This document shows positions 1-5,472 of a stretch of 5,472 nucleotides of DNA, piece by piece. Position numbers and translations under genes: made by a program. Source of the stretch: an uncultured Lachnospiraceae bacterium (GTDB lineage Bacteria; Bacillota; Clostridia; Lachnospirales; Lachnospiraceae); assembly GCA_905236365.1 (NCBI GenBank), contig CAJOPP010000451.1, forward strand, positions 1-5,472, in the 5' to 3' direction. Positions within the stretch are counted from its first letter, which is position 1, and each line of letters opens with the position of its first letter. The notes beneath the pieces were generated by a model. The model was not told where the DNA came from. It searched no databases and worked only from the letters and a program-made list of their open reading frames with translations.

Positions 1-1293
1 GTGGAAATGCCGATCATCAATCTGGAAAAACAGGCAGTGGATTTTGATAAGATCCATGCTCTGACGACACGTTTTCAAGAACATTTCCGGTTTCGGGTAG
101 TGAGTCGTGATGAGGAAGGCAATGTAAACGCTTTGGAAAATCCGGAAACCGGAGATATTCTGTCCTATGACTGTTCTTACAATAATCTGGAATTGTCATT
201 GGGAAAAGAAAAGAATCTGCATAGACTGTATGAACGGTTTCAGGATTATTATACCTATATTCAACAGGAACTGAACAAATCCCACTATACACTGTCCGGT
301 ATGGGGGTGAATCCGTATCGCAATTATAACCGCAATGTTCCGATTCCCAATGGTCGTTATCGCATGTTGTTTCATCATCTGAGTTCGTATCCCCAATATA
401 AGGATTTGCCGATGTACTTCCATGAGTATCCCAATTACGGGATGTTTTCCAGTGCATCACAGGTACAACTGGATGTGGATTATGAAGAACTTTTAGTGGC
501 GATTCGTGCTTTCTCCAGATTAGAACCCGTGAAGGCATTGTTATTCAATAACTCTGTTCTGACAGGGGAGCATGAGGAACTGGCATGCTGCAGAGATATG
601 TTTTGGGAAAACAGTACCCATGGGATCAATCCTCATAATATCGGAATGTTTGATATTGATTTCGAAACAATTGAGGATCTGCAATCCTATATCGAGTCTA
701 CCAGCATGTATTGTGTGGAAAAAGACGGAAAATACATTAATTTTCCGCCGGTTCCGGTGATGGAATATTTTGCCCGGGATTCGGTTGTAGGAGAATATTA
801 TGAAGATGGCACTTATCATGAGATTACTTTTGAACCTGCATTGGAAGATCTGGAATATCTTAGAACTTTTAAATTTGTAGATCTGACATTCCGGGGTACG
901 GTTGAGTTTCGAAGTGTGTGTTGTCAGCCAATTGCAGATGTGATGACGGTAGCTGCATTCCATCTTGGATTGAAAAAAAAGTTACCGGAATTGGATAAAC
1001 TCCTTCAGGAGGATCATGTACTCTATCATCATGGCTACTCAGCTACAGAGCTTCGGAGACTGTTTGTGAAACAGGAACTTCCTGCTTTTGTGGACAAAGA
1101 GCAATTGTATTGTCTGGCTGGACAGATTGTGGATCTGGCCCAAAGCGGATTGAAGGAGCGTGGGTTTGACGAGGAGCAATATTTAGCCCCGCTCTATGAA
1201 CGAATCCGGCAGCAACAGAATCCTGCCCAGAAAATGGCAGCCCGGCTGAAAGCCGGAGCCGATCTTGAAACCGTAATTCATGAGTGGGCATGA
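1..1293 (+). CDS. gshA: Glutamate-cysteine ligase, GCS2 family (5'-partial)
   Basis: The product would join glutamate to cysteine with ATP, giving gamma-glutamylcysteine, the first step towards glutathione, in the cytoplasm. The 430 visible residues carry the GCS2 pattern throughout: NLELSLG (62-68, the strand that reads QLELS in relatives), GMGVNPY (100-106), PNGRYRML (116-123), SASQVQLDV (151-159, compare TVQVNLDF in plant enzymes), FNNSVLTGEHEE (182-193), YINFPP (245-250) and FRGTVEFRSVC (297-307). The resemblance is to the plant/alphaproteobacterial type rather than E. coli GshA, so the symbol is by function only. The GTG at base 1 is probably an internal Val codon: V-E-M-P-I-I-N aligns inside the E-x-E motif that relatives have about 20-30 residues from their start, so the true start and the first Glu lie upstream of the window. 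The gene ends in TGA, 15 bp before a strong terminator, and so is last in its operon. No glutathione synthetase domain is fused to the C-terminus. Family call is firm; substrate specificity is inferred. Confidence 0.9.
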   Translation: MEMPIINLEKQAVDFDKIHALTTRFQEHFRFRVVSRDEEGNVNALENPETGDILSYDCSYNNLELSLGKEKNLHRLYERFQDYYTYIQQELNKSHYTLSGMGVNPYRNYNRNVPIPNGRYRMLFHHLSSYPQYKDLPMYFHEYPNYGMFSSASQVQLDVDYEELLVAIRAFSRLEPVKALLFNNSVLTGEHEELACCRDMFWENSTHGINPHNIGMFDIDFETIEDLQSYIESTSMYCVEKDGKYINFPPVPVMEYFARDSVVGEYYEDGTYHEITFEPALEDLEYLRTFKFVDLTFRGTVEFRSVCCQPIADVMTVAAFHLGLKKKLPELDKLLQEDHVLYHHGYSATELRRLFVKQELPAFVDKEQLYCLAGQIVDLAQSGLKERGFDEEQYLAPLYERIRQQQNPAQKMAARLKAGADLETVIHEWA

Positions 1294-1308
1294 GGGAGTG
1301 GAATCAAG

Positions 1309-1337
1309 GGTAGAGTCGATTGGCTCTATCTTTTTTT
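1309..1337 (+). terminator. Rho-independent terminator after the glutamate-cysteine ligase gene
   Basis: A 9-bp stem (1309-1317 with 1322-1330, including two G-U pairs) closes a GATT tetraloop and is followed at once by seven T residues (1331-1337). It lies 15 bp after the TGA stop of the upstream gene. This is a textbook intrinsic terminator on the + strand and separates the ligase gene from the GH18 gene. Confidence 0.9.
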
Positions 1338-1523
1338 GCCTTAATCCTGATAGGAAACTTCGTCTCCTATAAAGCAAAAACGCTCCGCGGAATGCACTTA
1401 AGCTTGTCTGACATCTCTTTCCGGTTATATAACAAAAAGTTTAGAACAACATATACCACACTCGGTGGCGTCTGAACAGTAATAAATTGTATATTCTTGC
1501 ATGTAATCAACCAAAGGAAAACA
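1338..1523. other. Intergenic region without a recognisable gene
   Basis: No convincing coding frame is seen on either strand. The stretch holds a small inverted repeat, ATAGGA (1350-1355) with TCCTAT (1365-1370), flanked by TTTTTGC (1333-1339) and GCAAAAA (1374-1380), which can also pair with each other. It also holds the 8-bp palindrome TCCGCGGA (1384-1391) and the 10-bp palindrome GTTATATAAC (1424-1433). None can be assigned a role from sequence alone. A weak TTGTCT/TATATA pair (1404-1409, 1426-1431, 16-bp spacer) is too poor to call as a promoter. Confidence 0.5.
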
Positions 1524-1551
1524 TTGACATAAAACGTTTTTAGAATATAAA
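1524..1551 (+). promoter_or_regulatory. Sigma-A-type promoter of the GH18 gene
   Basis: A perfect -35 box TTGACA (1524-1529) is followed after 16 bp by TATAAA (1546-1551); an alternative -10, TAAAAT at 1548-1553, has an 18-bp spacer. Transcription would start near 1558 and give a leader of roughly 270 nt before the GH18 start codon. It is the best promoter match between the upstream terminator and the GH18 gene. The start point is inferred, not shown. Confidence 0.7.
1531..1540. promoter_or_regulatory. Candidate operator: AAAACGTTTT palindrome in the promoter spacer
   Basis: A perfect 10-bp palindrome lies wholly between the -35 and -10 boxes of the GH18 promoter, where a bound repressor would block RNA polymerase. 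A central CG inside A/T half-sites is common in operators of LacI-family sugar regulators, which would suit a glycan-degradation gene. The regulator family is inferred; a short AT-rich palindrome can arise by chance. Confidence 0.35.
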
Positions 1552-1557
1552 ATAATT

Positions 1558-1825
1558 TAGTCGTGTTGAGTATGCCACTCGACGTAGAAGATCAAGGGTG
1601 ATTACATTATCCATTTGAATTTTGCATTTAATAATCGTCTTTGATATATTGCTTTTCTTGCAAATTCAGATGGGGAAGGAGGTGTATTAGCATTTATTTT
1701 TTGCACAGGAAGGGTGATTGAGATTAAAATATTACGTTTTGGTAAAATGGATTTCGAAGCTGATGTGTTATCACATGAGTCCCGGGATTCTGCTCAACCA
1801 TACGTAGGAGAAAAAAGGAGGTTTC
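1558..1825 (+). other. Long untranslated leader of the GH18 gene
   Basis: About 270 nt separate the predicted transcription start from the GH18 start codon. The segment can fold: a hairpin at 1564-1584 (8 bp with two G-U pairs, 5-nt loop), and a 9-bp stem with one bulge pairing 1616-1625 with 1660-1668, which encloses a smaller AT-rich hairpin at 1630-1650. A Shine-Dalgarno-like AAGGAGG at 1676-1682 has no ATG, GTG or TTG at usable spacing that opens more than a few codons. The 10-mer AAGGGTGATT occurs twice (1594-1603, 1710-1719). I do not recognise a riboswitch class. It may be a regulatory leader or simply AT-rich spacer. Confidence 0.4.
1816..1821 (+). promoter_or_regulatory. Ribosome-binding site AGGAGG of the GH18 gene
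   Basis: A perfect AGGAGG, inside AAAGGAGGT, precedes two in-frame ATG codons. The ATG at 1826 would have only 4 nt of spacing and the ATG at 1832 has 10 nt. The second is preferred because 4 nt is tight for a GGAGG-type site, but both are possible and differ by two residues (MYM versus M). Confidence 0.8.
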
Positions 1826-1831
1826 ATGTAT

Positions 1832-4800
1832 ATGAAACAAAAGGAAAAATGGGGACACATTCTGTCACTGATATGGATGACAGCAATCGTGTCTTTCTGT
1901 ATGCTGGTCCCATCTGTGGCTTTTGCACAGACAAATGATGGTGACAATTATGAAAAGCGTATTGTTGGATATTTTCTGGCAGAAGACCGTCCGGCCGACA
2001 GTATTTCAACGGTAGGACTTTCTTTAACAGATAACATTGAGAAGATTGATTATTCTTCTCTGACACATTTGAATGTGTCATTTATGGGACCGAAGGAGAA
2101 AACTTCGGATGTTCCGGAATGGGTTATTTCTGATATGACGGATGCAAATATTCGCCGAATCATTGAACTTTGTCATCAGAACAATGTAAAATGTATCCTC
2201 TCTGTCGGTGGAGGGGCGAATGGTGGATATAAATTTTTTGCTTCAGAAGCCAGAAGTACGTCATTCTATAATCAAATATTGAAGTTTTTGGATGACTATG
2301 GATTTGATGGTATTGATATGGATATTGAATCGAATGTTGACAAGGAGCAGTATTCTGCAATGTTAAAGCAGTTGTCAGCAGATTTGAAGGAACGTAAGAA
2401 ATCACTTTCAATTGCAGTTGCACCATACATCCTGGAAAACCTTGGGACCAATGCAGACTATTTTGATTTTTATAATGTCATGACGTATGATCAGAATGGA
2501 AGCGGTGTGGATAACGTGGCCGATTATGATTGGACTATGAATCAGCTCAAGAGCTATGCATACCAGAGTATTCCACATGAAAAAATGGTAGTTGGACTTC
2601 CATTTTATGGATACAGTACAGATGGTCGTGTGGCATGGAACTGTGATTATGATTATGCAAAGGTTGTACAGCTCTGTAAGGCAATGGGTAATGAGGATTT
2701 CCTGACAAAGGATTCTATTGATATTTCCGGTGAGTATAATAAAACCCATCCGGGAGAGAATTTTAAAGTAGAATTCAACAGCCGGGCAACTCTTTTGAAG
2801 AAAACAGAGTTTGTTAAGAACTCTGACTATGGCGGAGTGATGATCTGGGATGTCACAAAAGATTGTGTTCGGGATGAGGATAAGGAATATGCTCTTTTAC
2901 CGGCAATCGCATCATATTTTACATATCCTTCGGAATATGAAGGACCAAAGGGTCTGGCAGCGGATGATCTGACGGAATCATCCGTACATTTAGAGTGGGA
3001 TGCACCGACATCGTGGAATCCATCAGAGTATAAGGTATATTATGGCAATATCTGCATTGGAAGTGTGCAGACAACTAACACTTGTTGTGTTGTATCCGAT
3101 CTTACATCCGGTTATACATATGAGTTCAAAGTAGTAGCGATTGATCCGGATGGTGCAGAGAGCAGACCAACTACCTTGTCGGTTACGACTCCGGGAACCT
3201 CTGCTTTGCCGGATTTTCCGGAATACAATGCAAGTCAGCATTACAGCAGTGGTGATCGCGTTATCTATAACGGACAGGTCTGGGTAGCACGCTGGGGTGG
3301 TAACGGAGAAACTCCGACCGGTGTAAACGGTAATATGTGGTCATTGGATTCCGGTGTGACGATTACACCGTCCAAAAATCCGGTGTTGTCAGAGTGTGAA
3401 GAGCATGGAGTTCCAACGGCTCCGACCATTTCCGTTGATTCCATGGCAAATGGAAAAGTGGGTGTGAAGTATAGTAAATCACTTACTGCCAGAGGTACCA
3501 GACCGGTTACCTGGAGTATCATTGCTGGTGCACTTCCAACCGGATTGACGTTGGATGGTACAACCGGTGCTATTTCCGGAACACCGGAGGAGGCTGGTAC
3601 CTATGTATTTAAGGTGCAGGCAACGAATACCGTAGGTTCGGCGGAAAAAGAGTTATCCATTGTGGTAAATGAAAAGTCTGCAGTGAAGGAGGATTACGAT
3701 AAAGAACCGGGAACATCCAAACGTGTAATCGGATATCTTCCTTGGTGGCGTAATACTGATGTCAATAATATTGATTATGAAAAACTGGACTATGTTATTA
3801 TTGCCTTCCTTCGTTATACAAAGGATGGTTGGGACTTTGGTAAAATGGCAGATGGTACCGGTGGATGGACCACGGATGAAGTGCAGTCTATTGTAGACAA
3901 AGCCCATGCTGCCGGGTCAAAGGTATTTATCTCTGTCGGTGGTGGCGATGGTGGTTTTATTCAGGATTCATTGCCATTCTGGTATGAAAACAGCCGGGAA
4001 TATCTTGTAAATTGTATTTTCCAGGTGGTGGATCAATTTGGATTTGACGGCGTGGATATGGATGCCGAGACGGATGATGTAAAGTTCTGGCAGGGATATA
4101 ATGAGTTTGTAGAGCTTCTGCGGGATGGAATTGATGCGAGAGGATTGGAAATGTCAATGGCATTGCATCCGTGGTTCTCTGACCTGATCGAAGATGAAGA
4201 AGAACTATATGCAAAATATGATTTTCTGAATGTGATGAATTATGACTGTCAGTATAACAGAAATGGCGAGAAGATTGGAATTGGTGAAGTCGATCATGCT
4301 CCGATGTGGCATGCTTATCAGCTGCTCGACCATTATACAGAAATCGGTGTGCCGGCAGACAAGATCAATGTAGGAATTCCTTTCTATTATTACACACAAG
4401 GCGGTGGCTGGGATGGCGGTGTAGGTTATGCTTATTACCTGCAAAATTCCGGTGCAAATGTTACGATTGATACAAATGCCGGGGAATCAAGACTGGATGC
4501 GTGGAAGAGAACAACACAGCAGAAGGCTTACCTTGGCGGTACGGAATACGGTGGAGCATTTATCTGGGAACTTGGTCAGGATAATCTCAACAACAAACCG
4601 GAAAGTCTTTTAAATATGGTTTATGACGGGGTCAAAAATGGAAAGGTACCATCCAGTCCGTTGGATGATGCGGATAAGAAATATCCGTCGCTTGCGGAAA
4701 TAAAAGGTACAGATCTTTCACTTACTCCGGTAGACAAAACCAGCACACAACCGGATTTCCCTTCTAAAGGCAGTATAACGATTTCACCATATTATTGGAC

Positions 4801-5472
4801 TGCAGCGGTTGGAGACCAGGTGACGATTGAAGTAGGATCATCTTCAGCGACATTTGCTGTCAGAAATGTAGAAAATGATGTGAAGACAGATGTTATTTCG
4901 GTCAGTGCAGACGGAGTTGTTACGGCGTTGGCTCCGGGTGCGGCACTTGTGGATGTAACGGTCGGTAGTGATAAGGCTACCCTGACAGTCCGGGTAGAAG
5001 GAGAGACGAAGTCAGTAGAGCCGAAGGCTCCGGTTATTACAACAACTACCTTTGACAATGGCGAGGTTGACACAGTTTATAGTAAGACACTTGCAGTAAC
5101 CGGTACCAATCCAATCGAGTGGAGTATTGCTTCCGGTGAGTTGCCGGACGGACTTGTTCTGGATCAGGCAAAGGGAGTGATTTCCGGTACACCGAAGGCA
5201 ATTGGTACTTATCAATTTACAGTTTCCGCAAAGAATGATGCCGGCACTGTAACGAAAGAATTTACGATTGTGATTAGCGAGAAAACAGTTGTGGAAGAAC
5301 CGGTTACAGGCGGAGAGAACAAGCAGGAAGAACAGAAGTCATCAGAAGATGAGAACACATCCGAAATCGATAAGGAGAAAGAGCAATCGTCATCGGAAGA
5401 TGAGAACACATCCGGAATCGACAAGGAGAAAGAGCAAAAGCCATCGGAAGATGAGAACACATCCGGAATCGA
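1832..5472 (+). CDS. Secreted multi-module protein with two GH18 (chitinase-like) catalytic domains, 3'-partial
   Basis: This protein would be exported to hydrolyse beta-1,4-GlcNAc linkages, most likely in chitin or chito-oligosaccharides. The frame stays open for 1,213 codons and leaves the window without a stop. Modules, numbered from the ATG at 1832: Sec signal peptide 1-32 (basic MKQKEK start, hydrophobic core, cleavage after AFA); GH18-1 about 43-364 (SVGGG 124-128, DGIDMDIE 159-166 with catalytic Glu166, MTYD 217-220, Trp339); fibronectin type III about 371-453; CBM5/12-type about 459-512 (GD at 474-475, Trp484, Trp488, Trp503); He_PIG Ig-like 531-613; GH18-2 about 631-938 (SVGGG 701-705, DGVDMDAE 739-746 with Glu746, MNYD 802-805, Trp912); BIG2-like about 981-1055; He_PIG 1064-1149; then a charged 17-residue repeat from 1169. 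Both barrels keep every acidic residue of DxxDxDxE, so both look active. The Glu is followed by Ser or Thr rather than the Tyr of ChiA-type DWEYP, so the exact substrate is uncertain; an endo-beta-N-acetylglucosaminidase or other GH18 activity is an alternative. The C-terminal anchor, if any, is outside the window. The gene has its own promoter, at 1524-1551. Confidence 0.93.
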   Translation, partial: MKQKEKWGHILSLIWMTAIVSFCMLVPSVAFAQTNDGDNYEKRIVGYFLAEDRPADSISTVGLSLTDNIEKIDYSSLTHLNVSFMGPKEKTSDVPEWVISDMTDANIRRIIELCHQNNVKCILSVGGGANGGYKFFASEARSTSFYNQILKFLDDYGFDGIDMDIESNVDKEQYSAMLKQLSADLKERKKSLSIAVAPYILENLGTNADYFDFYNVMTYDQNGSGVDNVADYDWTMNQLKSYAYQSIPHEKMVVGLPFYGYSTDGRVAWNCDYDYAKVVQLCKAMGNEDFLTKDSIDISGEYNKTHPGENFKVEFNSRATLLKKTEFVKNSDYGGVMIWDVTKDCVRDEDKEYALLPAIASYFTYPSEYEGPKGLAADDLTESSVHLEWDAPTSWNPSEYKVYYGNICIGSVQTTNTCCVVSDLTSGYTYEFKVVAIDPDGAESRPTTLSVTTPGTSALPDFPEYNASQHYSSGDRVIYNGQVWVARWGGNGETPTGVNGNMWSLDSGVTITPSKNPVLSECEEHGVPTAPTISVDSMANGKVGVKYSKSLTARGTRPVTWSIIAGALPTGLTLDGTTGAISGTPEEAGTYVFKVQATNTVGSAEKELSIVVNEKSAVKEDYDKEPGTSKRVIGYLPWWRNTDVNNIDYEKLDYVIIAFLRYTKDGWDFGKMADGTGGWTTDEVQSIVDKAHAAGSKVFISVGGGDGGFIQDSLPFWYENSREYLVNCIFQVVDQFGFDGVDMDAETDDVKFWQGYNEFVELLRDGIDARGLEMSMALHPWFSDLIEDEEELYAKYDFLNVMNYDCQYNRNGEKIGIGEVDHAPMWHAYQLLDHYTEIGVPADKINVGIPFYYYTQGGGWDGGVGYAYYLQNSGANVTIDTNAGESRLDAWKRTTQQKAYLGGTEYGGAFIWELGQDNLNNKPESLLNMVYDGVKNGKVPSSPLDDADKKYPSLAEIKGTDLSLTPVDKTSTQPDFPSKGSITISPYYWTAAVGDQVTIEVGSSSATFAVRNVENDVKTDVISVSADGVVTALAPGAALVDVTVGSDKATLTVRVEGETKSVEPKAPVITTTTFDNGEVDTVYSKTLAVTGTNPIEWSIASGELPDGLVLDQAKGVISGTPKAIGTYQFTVSAKNDAGTVTKEFTIVISEKTVVEEPVTGGENKQEEQKSSEDENTSEIDKEKEQSSSEDENTSGIDKEKEQKPSEDENTSGI
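5336..5472 (+). repeat. 51-bp in-frame tandem repeat encoding a 17-residue Ser/Glu/Lys linker
   Basis: Two complete units (5336-5386 and 5387-5437) and the first 35 bases of a third (5438-5472) lie head to tail. Units 1 and 2 differ at 5 of 51 positions, and units 2 and 3 at 3 of the 35 visible. Each encodes SEDENTS-(E/G)-IDKEKEQ preceded by two variable residues (KS, SS, KP). The array continues beyond the window. It is charged, probably disordered, and follows the last Ig-like module, as spacers before a surface anchor or further modules often do. The period is a multiple of three, so gain or loss of units would keep the frame. Confidence 0.9.

Noticed and set aside
17..538. Long minus-strand open frames under both genes (for example 17-538, 541-963, 2408-2749, 4792-5073, 5212-5460)
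   Set aside because: They lie opposite strongly supported coding sequence, have no ribosome-binding sites or recognisable domains, and show compositions expected of antisense shadows.
572..760. Plus-strand 62-codon frame inside the ligase gene
   Set aside because: It is an out-of-frame shadow within conserved GCS2 sequence and has no homology that I recognise.
1350..1370. ATAGGA/TCCTAT hairpin as a second or opposite-strand terminator
   Set aside because: There is no T-run directly after the stem on either strand; it is followed by AAAGC on + and by CAGG on -.
1702..1740. TGCACAGG resembling the opening of a GEMM-I cyclic-di-GMP riboswitch
   Set aside because: The following GGCAAACC, GGACGCAAAGC and receptor segments are all missing, so this is a chance 7-8 base match.
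1898..1909. Possible lipobox Cys in the GH18 signal peptide (V-S-F-C, Cys23)
   Set aside because: Lipoboxes need Gly, Ala or Ser just before Cys. Phe there is not acceptable, and a good signal peptidase I site (AFA before QT) follows nine residues later.
1714..1938. A 74-codon frame starting at GTG 1714, between the promoter and the GH18 gene
   Set aside because: It has no properly spaced ribosome-binding site (AGGAAGG abuts the GTG), overlaps the first 100 bases of the well-supported GH18 gene in another frame, and its product resembles no family I know.
5336..5472. Tandem repeat as a CRISPR array or mobile-element repeat
   Set aside because: The units are contiguous with no unique spacers, keep one reading frame and encode a low-complexity protein linker.

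Overview
The window looks like chromosomal DNA of a low-to-moderate GC Gram-positive anaerobe, most likely a Clostridia or Lachnospiraceae-type gut bacterium. The grounds are strong AGGAGG ribosome-binding sites, a TTGACA/TATAAA promoter, a hairpin-plus-T-run terminator, and a secreted multi-module GH18 enzyme with Gram-positive-style Ig-like linkers. The taxon is inferred; nothing here identifies a genus.

Layout, all on the + strand. (1) 1-1293 is a glutamate-cysteine ligase of the GCS2 family, related to the plant/alphaproteobacterial type. It is very probably cut at its 5' end by the window edge, because the first visible residues fall inside the N-terminal E-x-E motif. (2) 1309-1337 is a strong intrinsic terminator that closes that transcription unit. 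(3) 1338-1825 is non-coding. It holds a good sigma-A-type promoter at 1524-1551 with a perfect 10-bp palindrome between -35 and -10. After it comes an AT-rich leader of roughly 270 nt with foldable segments and a Shine-Dalgarno-like sequence that serves no obvious gene. (4) From 1832 to the right edge and beyond runs one very large open reading frame, more than 1,213 codons and still open. It encodes a secreted protein with two GH18 catalytic barrels.

The order of modules in the large protein is: signal peptide, GH18-1, fibronectin type III, CBM5/12-type chitin-binding module, He_PIG Ig-like, GH18-2, BIG2-type Ig-like, He_PIG Ig-like, and a charged Ser/Glu/Lys 17-residue tandem repeat that runs off the window. 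Both barrels keep the SxGG and DxxDxDxE motifs, including the catalytic Glu, so both look competent to cleave a beta-1,4-linked GlcNAc-containing polymer or glycan. The chitin-binding type module favours chitin or chito-oligosaccharides.

The two genes are separate transcription units with no evident functional link: cytoplasmic thiol synthesis, and extracellular glycan degradation. I see no tRNA, rRNA, CRISPR array, insertion sequence or recognisable riboswitch. The most unusual features are the twin-barrel architecture with divergent active-site flanks, the duplicated He_PIG modules, the 51-bp repeat at the edge, and the long leader of the GH18 gene.
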